Origin: Bradyrhizobium oligotrophicum S58 | Lineage (GTDB): Bacteria > Pseudomonadota > Alphaproteobacteria > Rhizobiales > Xanthobacteraceae | DNA length: 64,000 bases | NCBI RefSeq assembly: GCF_000344805.1 | Contig: NC_020453.1 | Coordinates: forward strand, 620,001-684,000 | Reading direction: 5' to 3' | Shown here: positions 17,919 to 26,420 of the stretch, piece after piece | Numbering within the stretch: the stretch's first letter is position 1 | How the letters are laid out: each line of letters begins with the position of its first letter | Notes under the pieces: model-generated | Told to the model about the DNA's origin: nothing | Databases searched by the model: none | What the model saw: the letters and a program-made list of their open reading frames with translations, nothing else | Translations under genes and position numbers: made by a program

Positions 17919-19148
17919 ATGCCTGACACACTGATCAAGGTCGATCTCACGAAATCGGCCTACGAGAACGACAAGGTGCACAACCGCTGGCACCCGGACA
18001 TTCCGATGGTGGAGTGGGTCAATCCCGGCGATGATTTCATCATCGAGACCTATGATTGGACCGGCGGCTTCATCAAGAACAACGACTCCGCCGACGATGT
18101 GCGCGACATCGATCTGTCGATCGTGCACTTCCTGTCCGGCCCGATCGGCGTCAAGGGCGCGGAGCCCGGCGACCTGCTGGTGGTCGACCTGCTCGACGTC
18201 GGTCCGCTCAAGGAGAGCCTGTGGGGCTTCAACGGCTTCTTCTCCAAGCAGAATGGCGGCGGCTTCCTGACCGACCATTTCCCGCTGGCGCAGAAGTCGA
18301 TCTGGGACATCAAGGGCCTCTACACCTCGTCGCGTCACGTTCCCGGCGTCAACTTCGCAGGCCTGATCCATCCCGGCCTGATCGGCTGTCTGCCGGATCC
18401 GAAGCTGCTCGCGACCTGGAACGAGCGCGAGACGGCGCTGATCGCGACCAACCCGACCCGCGTGCCGGGTCTCGCCAATCCGCCGTTCGCGCCGACCGCG
18501 CATGCCGGCCAGGCCAAGGGCGACGTCAAGGCCAAGATCGGCGCCGAGGGCGCCCGCACCGTGCCGCCGCGCGAGCATGGCGGCAATTGCGACATCAAGG
18601 ACCTGTCGCGCGGCTCGAAGATCTACTTCCCGGTCTACGTGCCCGGCGGCGGCCTCTCGATGGGCGATCTGCACTTCAGCCAGGGCGACGGCGAGATCAC
18701 CTTCTGCGGCGCCATCGAGATGGCCGGCTGGCTGCACATCAAGGTCGACATCATCAAGGACGGCGTGGCCAAATACGGCATCAAGAACCCGATCTTCAAG
18801 CCGTCGCCGATCACGCCGAACTATCGCGACTACCTGATCTTCGAGGGCATCTCGGTCGACGAGGCCGGCAAGCAGCATTATCTCGACGTCCACATCGCCT
18901 ATCGCCAGGCCTGCCTCAACGCCATCGAGTATCTGAAGAAGTTCGGCTACTCCGGCGCCCAGGCCTATTCGATCCTCGGCACCGCGCCGGTGCAGGGCCA
19001 CATCTCCGGCGTGGTCGACGTGCCCAATGCCTGCGCCACCTTGTGGCTGCCGACCGAGATCTTCGACTTCGACGTGATGCCGTCGTCGGCAGGCCCGATC
19101 AAGCACATCACGGGCGACATCCAGATGCCGATCTCGCCGGACAAATAA
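17919..19148 (+). CDS. fmdA: Formamidase (acetamidase/formamidase family)
   Basis: 409 residues, the expected length for FmdA. Recognisable family blocks are HNRWHPDIPMVEWVNPGDDF, the SGPIGVKGAEPGDLLVVDLL metal-site region, PREHGGNCDIKDLSRGSKIY, GGGLSMGDLHFSQGDGEI and CGAIEMAG. It hydrolyses formamide, and sometimes acetamide, to ammonia and the acid in the cytoplasm, providing nitrogen. It directly follows the urtABCDE genes and precedes an FmdB protein, an arrangement like the fmd cluster of Methylophilus. Confidence 0.95.
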   Translation: MPDTLIKVDLTKSAYENDKVHNRWHPDIPMVEWVNPGDDFIIETYDWTGGFIKNNDSADDVRDIDLSIVHFLSGPIGVKGAEPGDLLVVDLLDVGPLKESLWGFNGFFSKQNGGGFLTDHFPLAQKSIWDIKGLYTSSRHVPGVNFAGLIHPGLIGCLPDPKLLATWNERETALIATNPTRVPGLANPPFAPTAHAGQAKGDVKAKIGAEGARTVPPREHGGNCDIKDLSRGSKIYFPVYVPGGGLSMGDLHFSQGDGEITFCGAIEMAGWLHIKVDIIKDGVAKYGIKNPIFKPSPITPNYRDYLIFEGISVDEAGKQHYLDVHIAYRQACLNAIEYLKKFGYSGAQAYSILGTAPVQGHISGVVDVPNACATLWLPTEIFDFDVMPSSAGPIKHITGDIQMPISPDK

Positions 19149-19244
19149 CCCCTCTCCCTGCGCGACGGGATGCGGGACGGTGGCGTATCGGCCGCCCCGC
19201 ATCCGCCGCGCGGACGGGAGACCATTGTTGCGCAGGAGACGACC

Positions 19245-19586
19245 ATGCCGGTCTATGAATATCTCTGTGATGCTTGCGGTCCGTTCACTGACTTCAGGCC
19301 GATGGCCGAATGTGATGATCCGCAGGTCTGTCCGCAATGCGCTGAGATGGCGCCGCGGGTGATCCTCACCGCGCCCGCCTTCGCCTGCATGCCGGCGGAG
19401 CGGCGCACGGCGCACGCCACCAACGAGCGCAGCCGCCACGCGCCGCAGACGGTGGCCGAGTACAAGGCCAAGCATGCTGCGGGCTGCGGCTGCTGCTCGC
19501 CGAAGAAATCGCCGCGGCTGATGACCAAGAGTAAGAGCGGCGCCAAGGGCTTTCCGACGGCGCGACCGTGGATGATCAGCCACTGA
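19245..19586 (+). CDS. FmdB-family zinc-ribbon protein
   Basis: 113 residues from ATG 19245 with CAGGAGAC upstream. The N-terminal zinc ribbon MPVYEYLCDACG has Cys8/Cys11 and Cys29/Cys32 (CPQC), and a further cysteine cluster GCGCCSPKK lies near the C-terminus. FmdB-type proteins accompany formamidase and amidase genes and have been proposed as regulators, but their molecular role is not established. Co-direction with fmdA, 96 bp after its stop, supports the same transcription unit. Confidence 0.88.
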   Translation: MPVYEYLCDACGPFTDFRPMAECDDPQVCPQCAEMAPRVILTAPAFACMPAERRTAHATNERSRHAPQTVAEYKAKHAAGCGCCSPKKSPRLMTKSKSGAKGFPTARPWMISH

Positions 19587-19594
19587 ACGAACGC

Positions 19595-19617
19595 GAGGGG
19601 GCGGTGAGCCCGCCCTC
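19595..19617. terminator. Possible shared terminator hairpin between fmdB and the MCE gene
   Basis: A GC-rich stem GAGGGGGCGG / CCGCCCTC with a short loop lies between the convergent ends. It lacks a clear T-tract and touches the stop codon of the leftward gene, so this is tentative. Confidence 0.3.
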
Positions 19618-20440
19618 AGCGCGATGCCGGCACGCGGCGTGGTCCGGGTCCTGCCGGCGGGCCGCCGAACTTCGCGGTCATCGCATTGGCGCCGTCGCTG
19701 ATGTCGACCAGCGTCTTGCGGCTGTCGTCGATCACCTTGGCGGATTTGCGCCTGAAGCTGTCGACGAGCTCGCGCATCGACTTGATCTGATCGAACAGCT
19801 GTCCGGGATTGCCGTCCGCGAATCCGGGAATGGCGCCGTCGATCTTGGTCACGAGGCTGTCGAAGCCCTTGAAGATGTCCTCGGCCTTCTCGATCGCCGC
19901 GTCGACCGCCGCCGTCTTGTCCTTCAGCGAGGCCGTCTCGGCCTCGAAGCTCTGCAGCGCGTCTTTGATCGCCGGCGCATTGCTGACGACGTATTTGTCG
20001 ATGTTGTGGACCGTCTCGACCATCGTCTCCTGGTCCTTCAGGTCCGCTGTCAGCACCGGAACGCCATCGCGATCGAGCGGCACCGGCGGCGCTGTCGGTG
20101 CGCCGCCGACCAGCGAGATCGCGGCAATGCCGGTGAGGCCCTGGAACTCGATGCCGGCCGTGGTGTCCTTGCGGATCGGGGCGGAATTGTCGAGCGTGAT
20201 CATGGCGACGATCTTGCGCGGACTTTCGAGATTGATCGACAGGATCTGCCCGGCCTGCACGCCGTCGAAATTGACCGGACCGCCCTTGCGCAGGCCCGCC
20301 GCCGAGCCGCCGTCGAACACCACGCGCATCGTGCTGCGCTGCTGGGCGATACGGCTTTTCTGCTTGATCAGCAGGGTACTGATCCCGGCCGCAACGGCCG
20401 CGATCGTCAGGGTTCCCACAATGAGATTGATCGCGCGCAT
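19616..20440 (-). CDS. MlaD/MCE-domain protein
   Basis: 274 residues. One N-terminal membrane anchor (NLIVGTLTIAAVAAGISTLL) precedes an MCE domain (TMRVVFDGGSAAGLRKGGPV and FDGVQAGQILSI, then the central loop and ISLVGGAPTAPP). A long helical region (about 130-250) follows, typical of proteins that form lipid-transport hexamers in the periplasm. The family moves phospholipids between the membranes. No mlaE/mlaF genes are adjacent, so it may be an orphan or serve another partner. The C-terminus is Pro/Gly-rich. Confidence 0.85.
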   Translation of the reverse strand: MRAINLIVGTLTIAAVAAGISTLLIKQKSRIAQQRSTMRVVFDGGSAAGLRKGGPVNFDGVQAGQILSINLESPRKIVAMITLDNSAPIRKDTTAGIEFQGLTGIAAISLVGGAPTAPPVPLDRDGVPVLTADLKDQETMVETVHNIDKYVVSNAPAIKDALQSFEAETASLKDKTAAVDAAIEKAEDIFKGFDSLVTKIDGAIPGFADGNPGQLFDQIKSMRELVDSFRRKSAKVIDDSRKTLVDISDGANAMTAKFGGPPAGPGPRRVPASR

Positions 20441-20497
20441 TCGGTGTCCGCCGCTGCCTCCGCTCGAATTTAGCCGTTATGCGCCGCGGTTGAAAGG

Positions 20498-21214
20498 TCA
20501 GCGCGCCAGCCCTGGCCGGGACGGTGCGGCGAGGCCCGCCAGCAGCACCGCGAGAATGCCGGTCAGGAAGATACCGTCGAAGGTTCCTGCACCGCCGATC
20601 GAGGCCACGGGTGCGCCGAGGCTGCCGATCTTGTCGAGGTTCATCAGGTCGGCGCCGACCAGCGTCCCCATCGAGCCGCCGATATAGGCCAGCGGCGCGG
20701 CGTATTCGCGTGACAGCAGGAAAGCGAGAATTGCAGTGACGACGATCGGCGCGAACACCGGCACGGCGATGCCGACACCCTGCACTGGTGTCGCCATCGC
20801 GTGGATGATCACGGCAATCACCAGCACGGCGATCGCCGCGCGCAGCCACAGCTGATAGCGCAGCACGAGATAGGTCGACATGATCGTCGGGATGATCGCG
20901 CCGCCGACATTCACCGCCAGCACGGTGCCGGGCCATTGATGCACCAGCGGCACGACATATTGCATGCCGAAAAAGTCGATGATCTCGCCGGAGCGCGCGA
21001 CCTGTCCGGGCAGCACCGTGATCGGAATGTTGAAATAGCTGCCGATCAGCGAGCCGAACAGCAGCAGCATCGCGGTGCCCGAGCTGACGCCGAGCTTCAT
21101 GTAGGCGTAGCGCAGGATGCCGAGCTGAATCAGGACGATCAGGACGCCGAACGCCAGCACCAGGATGGCGAAGAAAACCGGCGTGATCGGCAGATATTGA
21201 ACCTGGGAATGCAT
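20498..21214 (-). CDS. DUF1614 integral membrane protein
   Basis: 238 residues with about seven hydrophobic segments. Blocks such as GSLIGSYFNIPI, VAVNVGGAIIPTIMSTYLVL (first residue read as L in this protein) and GTLVGADLMNLDKIGSLGAP match the DUF1614 family as I remember it. Function is unknown. It lies 57 bp upstream of the MCE gene on the same strand and downstream of the sortase. Confidence 0.75.
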   Translation of the reverse strand: MHSQVQYLPITPVFFAILVLAFGVLIVLIQLGILRYAYMKLGVSSGTAMLLLFGSLIGSYFNIPITVLPGQVARSGEIIDFFGMQYVVPLVHQWPGTVLAVNVGGAIIPTIMSTYLVLRYQLWLRAAIAVLVIAVIIHAMATPVQGVGIAVPVFAPIVVTAILAFLLSREYAAPLAYIGGSMGTLVGADLMNLDKIGSLGAPVASIGGAGTFDGIFLTGILAVLLAGLAAPSRPGLAR

Positions 21215-21334
21215 GTCGAAAGCGCTTCAGTGATGGACCGTGCCGCCCGCGTGGGATCATCTCACGCGGGCAACAGGGTGACAAATGGTCATTCGACGCC
21301 TGGTTCCCAAGGGCGGCCATGGTCTGCGCCTCGT

Positions 21335-21901
21335 TCATGGGGCGGGGATCAGCGTGGCATGCAGCACGTAGCGCTCCGGGCCCTCGGTCAGCGCATCGAA
21401 CGGCCAGCAGGTCGACAGCACCAGCTCGGCGCGGTCGGTCGCGGGATCGATGCCAGAGGCATCGAAGCGGACGACCCGTGCGGCATCGGCCCGGTAGCGG
21501 AAGGCCTTGCCGTCGCGCCTGACGATGTCGATCGCATCGCCGATCCTGACGTCGCGCAGGAAGCGGAAATGCGTGTCGCGATGCGCCGAGTAGACGGCGA
21601 TGCCCGGCTCGCCAGGCTCGGCGCTGCCTTCGACATGGCCTGCGCCAAAGGCGAGCGCCTGGCCGCTGGAGCCGGCCAGCGCGATGGTGGAGATGCCGAG
21701 GCGCTCCACCTCGATGCGCGCCACCGGAACGGTGTCGGCCCAGGACCATGGCTTGACCGGATGTCCCGTAGCGATGGTCTGAGAGAAGGCACGATCGAGC
21801 AGCAGCTGCGCGACCATCGCCTTGGCGTGGATCAGAGCGCCGTGTCCGAGCAGGGTGAGGCCGACCAAGGCGATCGAAAGGGGGATGGGGACGCGGGGCA
21901 T
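21335..21901 (-). CDS. Class GN sortase (proteobacterial)
   Basis: 188 residues from ATG 21901, preceded by GAGAGGAGAG. An N-terminal membrane anchor (LSIALVGLTLLGHGALI) is followed by the sortase barrel. The catalytic triad is visible as His107 (YSAHRDTHF), Cys165 (LSTCWPF) and Arg177 (PERYVLHA). Class GN sortases are Gram-negative transpeptidases encoded beside a single VIT-VWA substrate, and that substrate gene lies immediately upstream here. The enzyme should cut the LPxT-like signal of the partner at the inner membrane; the acceptor nucleophile is unknown. Confidence 0.93.
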   Translation of the reverse strand: MPRVPIPLSIALVGLTLLGHGALIHAKAMVAQLLLDRAFSQTIATGHPVKPWSWADTVPVARIEVERLGISTIALAGSSGQALAFGAGHVEGSAEPGEPGIAVYSAHRDTHFRFLRDVRIGDAIDIVRRDGKAFRYRADAARVVRFDASGIDPATDRAELVLSTCWPFDALTEGPERYVLHATLIPAP

Positions 21902-21913
21902 TGTCTCTCCTCT

Positions 21914-21994
21914 CGTCATTGCGAGCGAAGCGAAGCAATCCAGAGCCGTCGTGTGGTCCCTGGATTGCTTTGTCGCTTCGCTCCTCGCAATGAC
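21914..21994. repeat. Palindromic repeat family A, copy 2
   Basis: An 81-bp copy of the CGTCATTGCGAG element with an inner GAAGCAATCCAGAG arm and a matching TGGATTGCTT arm. It occupies the gap between the sortase-target and sortase genes and probably forms a hairpin in their shared transcript. Confidence 0.85.
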
Positions 21995-22002
21995 TGCGTT
22001 GG

Positions 22003-24270
22003 TTAGTTGGCAGCCCGTCGCCTGATCGCGACGAGCCAGATCAGTTCGAGCATCAGCACGCCAAGTCCGAGCAGCATGCTGAGCTCCGCATCGGTCGCCG
22101 TCTTCGGCAAGGTGATGGTCGCGGGCGCCGCCGGCACCACCGGGCGCTTCAGCGCGGCAAGTTGCACCTCGTCGTCCGCGCCGGCGCGCCGCTCCTTCTG
22201 CACCGCCGGCAGACGGCCACGCTCGCCGAACACCTTCTCGAAGTCCCAGCCGGCGGGCAGGTTGATCGGCAGCTCGGCGAGCTTGAGCGGCTCGCCGTCG
22301 GGACGTCGCGGCGTCTTGTCGACGGCGACGAGGCTGGTCAGGCGCGTCACCAGTCGATGCTCCAGGGCCAGCTTGAGAATGGCGCCGTCGGATTCCTCCG
22401 GCGTCATCTGCCGCATTGTCTTCGCCACCTCTGCATCGCCGATCTTGCGCCGCGCCCACAGTTTTGAAAGGCCCTTGCCTTCGGCGGCGCCGGCCAGCGG
22501 CAGCGTGATGGTCCACGGCTGATCGCCGATCCGGCCCTTGAGCTGCAGCGATCCCGCGAGACGATCGAGCTTCGCCGCCAGCACCAGCGGCTCGTTGCGA
22601 TAGACGTCCGGCAGCACGGCGGGCGTGAGATCCACTGAGGCTTCCGAGAAGCTCGCGCTGAGCCCGGTGACGACCGGATTTTCCAGCTTGGCGAACAGGT
22701 CGCGCATGCGCTCCTCGACCTGCTCGACCGAGCCGATATGGGTGAAGGCGCCGCGTCCGAGCTCTGAGGCGCGCGTCATCAGATAGGTGTTCGGCGCCGA
22801 GCCGATGCCGACCATGAAGATGCGCGAGCGGCCGCGCATCGCCGTGATGGTCTCGAACAGCTGCTGCTCGTTGCCGATGGCGCCGTCGGTCAGGAACACC
22901 ACCTGGCGCACGCGGTCCGAGTCGCTGCCGTCATCGGTCAGCGCCGCGCGCATCGCCGGCACCATCTCGGTGCCGCCACGTGCCTCGAGCGAACTGACGA
23001 AGCTGGTCGCGCTGCCGACATGCTCGACATCGGCCGGCACCGAGGATGGAAACAGCACGGTCATGGTGTCGTCAAAGCGGATCACGTTGAAGCGGTCATT
23101 GGGCTGCAGTCGTCCCAGCGCATAGAGCAGGCTGGCCTTGGCTTGCCGGATCGAGGTGCCGCCCATCGAGCCGGAATTGTCGATCACGAAGATGACGTCG
23201 CGCGGCTGCGGCCGCTGCGCTGTCGGCGCCACCGCGGGCGGTGTGACGAAGGCGAGCAGATAGTCGGCATCGCCGACCTGCTCGTGGAACAGCCCGACCG
23301 ACGGCATCGCCGCAGCCGCAGGCTTCCAGGTCAGCTCGAAATCGCGATCGGCCGGCACTACGCCTTCGGCGAGGGTCACGACGCGCGTCTTTGCGTCGGG
23401 GCTGTCGATCGTGACCTGGTGATGATGGCTCTTGACCTCGCCGAGCGCAAAGCCGGCCTGCAGCCGCACCGTGATCCTGGTCGGATTGATCGGATCAGTC
23501 TTGGCCGGATCGAGCACCTCAGGCGAGATGCGATCGCGGTCCGGTACGGGATCATTGCTCGCCGCGCCCCAGCCATTGCTGTCAGGGCGCAGATCGACGC
23601 TCTGCACGAGCGGCGCCGGATTGTAGCGCGGTGCGACCACCAGCGGCACCCGCAGCGAGAATTCGCCGGCCGCCTGGGCCACCGGCTGCTGATACTCGAT
23701 CTGCACCACCACGGTCTCGCCGGGGCCGATATTGGCGAGCGAGTTGGTGAAGATGTTCGGCCGCTCCTGCTCGGTCAGCGCGGCCGTCCTGCCCTCGCGC
23801 TTGGCCTGCTCGTAGATCACCTTGGCCTGCTGGCGCGGCTTGATGTCGCCGACCACGACGCGGTCGCCGACGATCATCTTCAGCGTATCGACCGCGCTGT
23901 CCGGCGGCAGCGGATAGACATAGACCGCCTCCATCCATTGCGAGGTCGTGTTCCTGAACAGCTGCGTCACGCGCGCCCGCGCCGTCGGGCCGGAGACGAC
24001 GATGTCGACATCGATGCCGAGCCGCGGCGCCTCGCTAAAGCCCGCGTCGGTCTTGAACAGCAGCGCGCCGGACCGGGCCTCGCTCGGCTTGGTCAGTGGT
24101 GCCAGCGGGCCTTCCGCCGACCAGCCCGGCGTGAGGCTGAGAAACAGCGCCGTGAAGCCGACCAGCAGCACGGCGGCGGCCTGCAGCAGCAGGAACAGCA
24201 GCATGGTCACGATCCAGGACCGGACCGGATGGGCGCTGCTGCGAATATCATAGTCGATCGTGTCGCTCAT
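22003..24270 (-). CDS. VIT-VWA sortase target protein with C-terminal LPKTAT signal
   Basis: 755 residues from ATG 24270 (GGAG upstream). An N-terminal hydrophobic segment (VTMLLFLLLQAAAVLLVGF) targets the membrane. A VIT domain follows (EAVYVYPLPPDSAVDTLKM), then a von Willebrand A domain with an intact MIDAS motif DNSGSMGGTS beginning at Asp364. Near the end LPKTAT (residues 721-726) is followed by a hydrophobic helix and RRRAAN, a complete sortase sorting signal. It is evidently the substrate of the class GN sortase encoded downstream. The VWA part suggests adhesion or metal-dependent protein binding at the cell surface. Confidence 0.93.
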   Translation of the reverse strand: MSDTIDYDIRSSAHPVRSWIVTMLLFLLLQAAAVLLVGFTALFLSLTPGWSAEGPLAPLTKPSEARSGALLFKTDAGFSEAPRLGIDVDIVVSGPTARARVTQLFRNTTSQWMEAVYVYPLPPDSAVDTLKMIVGDRVVVGDIKPRQQAKVIYEQAKREGRTAALTEQERPNIFTNSLANIGPGETVVVQIEYQQPVAQAAGEFSLRVPLVVAPRYNPAPLVQSVDLRPDSNGWGAASNDPVPDRDRISPEVLDPAKTDPINPTRITVRLQAGFALGEVKSHHHQVTIDSPDAKTRVVTLAEGVVPADRDFELTWKPAAAAMPSVGLFHEQVGDADYLLAFVTPPAVAPTAQRPQPRDVIFVIDNSGSMGGTSIRQAKASLLYALGRLQPNDRFNVIRFDDTMTVLFPSSVPADVEHVGSATSFVSSLEARGGTEMVPAMRAALTDDGSDSDRVRQVVFLTDGAIGNEQQLFETITAMRGRSRIFMVGIGSAPNTYLMTRASELGRGAFTHIGSVEQVEERMRDLFAKLENPVVTGLSASFSEASVDLTPAVLPDVYRNEPLVLAAKLDRLAGSLQLKGRIGDQPWTITLPLAGAAEGKGLSKLWARRKIGDAEVAKTMRQMTPEESDGAILKLALEHRLVTRLTSLVAVDKTPRRPDGEPLKLAELPINLPAGWDFEKVFGERGRLPAVQKERRAGADDEVQLAALKRPVVPAAPATITLPKTATDAELSMLLGLGVLMLELIWLVAIRRRAAN

Positions 24271-24469
24271 CAGGGACTCCGCAACGAAGAATTTCGGCCT
24301 GCCGAGACTGGGCGCGGTGAGCCGATGTCGCGAGCGGAATGCTCGGTCTTGTTCGGCCGCGGTCCGCCCTGGTGCGTCCGCTGGCCACCCGGCGCGGACG
24401 CTGCTGTGCGGGTTTGTGCTGATTTGTCCGTCTGCTAAAAGGACGCGGCGCCACAGGGCAGGGGACAGG

Positions 24470-25240
24470 ATGTCGATACCTGACAACGAGCTTTCCGACG
24501 AGCAGAGCCGGCAGGTCGCGGAGACGATCCGCGAGGAGATCGCCCGGCGGCGAATGTCGCGACAGACGCTGGCGGAGCAGGCCAAGCTCAGCCTGTCGAC
24601 CCTCGAAAAGGCGCTCGGCGGCCGCCGTCCGTTCACGCTCGCCACCATCGTCCGGCTGGAGCAGGCGCTCGGCATGTCCCTGCGCAAGCCGGCGGGCACC
24701 CCGGCCGCGCCGCAGGCGCCGAGCGGCGGCATCGCGCCCGACAGTCTCGGCTCCTATTCGCGGCGCGCGGTGGAGTGGATCGAGGGCACCTATGTCACCT
24801 TGCGCCCTTCGTTCGGGGACAGGGAGGCGATCTACGCCTATCGCACCGACATCGTCTGGGACGATGCCGCCTCGTCCTTGGTGTTTCGCGAGGGCGCGCG
24901 GCTCGATGCCGCGTTCACGCAGTTCGGCGAGGTCGCGGTGCCCAACCAGTCCGGCTTCGTCTACCTCGTCACCAACCGCCACGGCCAGCACCGGCTGATC
25001 ACGGTGTCGCGTCCCACCATCACCGGCGAGATGTACGGCATCATCACGACGCTCCTCGCCGGCCGCGGCTCGCTGCTGACCCCGATCGCCGCACCGATCG
25101 CGCTGCTGCCGTTGCGCAATGTGGATGAGCCAAGCTTCGGGAGGCTTGGTGCGGATGATCGGCACTATGCGTCGTATCGCGAGCATCTGCGCAAGACGGT
25201 GGAGGAGCCGTTCGCCCTGTTCGCGCAAGGCGTGCCGTGA
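24470..25240 (+). CDS. XRE-type transcriptional regulator with C-terminal sensor-like domain
   Basis: 256 residues from ATG 24470 (GGGGACAGG upstream). Residues about 15-70 form a Cro/C1-type helix-turn-helix (RRMSRQTLAEQAKLSLSTLE, then FTLATIVRLEQALGMS). The rest is an uncharacterised domain beginning SRRAVEWIEGTYVTLRPSFG that appears repeatedly after such HTHs in alphaproteobacteria. It is transcribed divergently from the sortase-target gene across a 199-bp gap, so it may control that gene or itself. Ligand unknown. Confidence 0.82.
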   Translation: MSIPDNELSDEQSRQVAETIREEIARRRMSRQTLAEQAKLSLSTLEKALGGRRPFTLATIVRLEQALGMSLRKPAGTPAAPQAPSGGIAPDSLGSYSRRAVEWIEGTYVTLRPSFGDREAIYAYRTDIVWDDAASSLVFREGARLDAAFTQFGEVAVPNQSGFVYLVTNRHGQHRLITVSRPTITGEMYGIITTLLAGRGSLLTPIAAPIALLPLRNVDEPSFGRLGADDRHYASYREHLRKTVEEPFALFAQGVP

Positions 25241-25264
25241 CTTGTTGGACACACAACTAACCAC

Positions 25265-25346
25265 CGTCATTGCGAGGAGCGAAGCGACGAAGCAATCCAG
25301 AGTCGCACGCTGAGCCCTGGATTGCTTCGCTTCGCTCGCAATGACG
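25265..25346. repeat. Palindromic repeat family A, copy 3
   Basis: A complete copy: CGTCATTGCGAG at one end and CTCGCAATGACG at the other, with an inner GAAGCAATCCAGAG arm and a CCTGGATTGCTTC arm. It lies just downstream of the XRE gene. Confidence 0.87.
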
Positions 25347-25382
25347 GAGTCTATGGGAGGCGGCATCGCCTCGACACCACCG

Positions 25383-25537
25383 CTGTCATCCCGGCGAACG
25401 CCGGGATCCATGACCACAGGGAGCAGTGCGGGGCAGGCTGATCATGAGCAGCTCGCGCCTCATGTCCGCCGCAGCGTATGGGTCCCGGATCGGCGCCGTG
25501 CCGCGCTGGCGCGCGTCGCGGCTTGTCCGGGACGACA
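25383..25537. repeat. Palindromic repeat family B, copy 2
   Basis: Begins CTGTCATCCCGGCG and ends GTCCGGGACGAC, with inner CGAACGCCGGGATCCATGAC and GTATGGGTCCCGGATCGGCG segments shared with the other copies. Confidence 0.8.
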
Positions 25538-25558
25538 ACGGAGTCACGAATGAGCTGC

Positions 25559-25701
25559 GTAGGGTGGGCAAAGGCGCGCCCGTACTGCTCGCGTTGCAAG
25601 CTCCGCTCTATCGCGCGCCGTGCCCACCATTCGCTCCGAGTGCACCGAAAGACGGTGGGCACGGGACCGCCCTGCGGAGCGGCTGCTTTGCCCAAACTAC
25701 G
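25559..25701. repeat. Repeat family C, copy 1
   Basis: Opens with GTAGGGTGGGCAAAG and closes with CTTTGCCCAAACTACG. The inner pair is GTGCCCACCATTCG and GACGGTGGGCACG. A second copy lies at 61563-61661. Confidence 0.75.
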
Positions 25702-25800
25702 CGACGAGGCGGAGGTGAGATCGGATTCACATCTCAAACAGCATGGACGCGAAAGCGCGTTCTCGCGGCGAAACTCGCCCGAGGTCTGCGATCATCGCGT

Positions 25801-25921
25801 CCCTCTGAAGGTGCAGAGGGCGCAGGGAATGCCGGGTGAAGGCCTCACCCATGGCCCGCCTGCGAAAAAAATGCAGGCGGCAGGTACCACAGGTGGTGCC
25901 GATCATCCGGCATTCCCTGCG
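25801..25921. ncRNA. Cloverleaf-like structured element (candidate RNA or palindromic repeat)
   Basis: A 15-bp perfect inverted repeat (25821-25835, CGCAGGGAATGCCGG, with 25907-25921) encloses three further hairpins. These are a small stem GTGA/TCAC at 25836-25848, an 8-bp stem at 25856-25863/25873-25880 with an A-rich loop, and a 7-bp stem at 25883-25889/25894-25900 with tetraloop CAGG. A fifth hairpin CCCTCTG/CAGAGGG lies just before at 25801-25820. From memory, similar sequence is scattered in Bradyrhizobium genomes and is often mis-annotated as small proteins. Strand and expression are unknown. Confidence 0.55.
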
Positions 25922-26247
25922 CGACGGTCTTCACGCTTATACGCAGTCTCCCTGGTGCGCCGGGCTTGTTGGCCACCATCCCCACGCGAAGCGAAGCTTC
26001 ATCGTGAGTTGATACCAGCGTCGGGGTATCAGGACGCTGCGACTTCACGTCCACGGTCAAACCGTTCGTCGGCGCGCCCGAAGACACGCTGCGGCAGACC
26101 GCGGCCATCGCATCCCCACCTCGCGTGTCGTGACGATCGCGCGCTACGCCCCTCTGCGGTGAGGCGGGATGGGCGGAGATGATCATGGATTCGGAAAAAT
26201 AGCAAGATAATTATTTTTATCGAAAGTCGAGCCGCGACGTCGGTCGA

Positions 26248-26420
26248 CTCCCCTCCCCCTTGCGGCGAGGGGTCGGGGGTGGGGGTCCGCGAGTCGTGTC
26301 CGGAGTGATGGGGGTAACATCGAGAGCGTGCTAGCCTGGTCGAGATGGTCTGGCGCGCTCCACCTCGTTCGGAGTGCGGAGACCCCCACCCCCAACCCCT
26401 CCCCGCAAGGGGGAGGGGAG
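26248..26420. repeat. Palindromic repeat family D, copy 2: 40-bp inverted repeat
   Basis: Arms at 26248-26287 and 26381-26420 match as reverse complements at 38 of 40 positions (CTCCCCTCCCCCTTGCGG start). The intervening 93 bp show no gene. It lies just past the 3' end of the binding-protein gene. Confidence 0.85.

Noticed and set aside
17349..21938. 4.6-kb open frame on the minus strand over urtE, formamidase and beyond
   Set aside because: It runs antisense to formamidase and out of frame with the MCE, DUF1614 and sortase genes, whose own frames carry clear domains. It is a shadow frame.
25427..26186. Several apparent small proteins within the repeat-filled gap
   Set aside because: They overlap repeats and the structured element, are Arg/Pro-rich and occur in several frames at once, so they look like repeat-derived frames.
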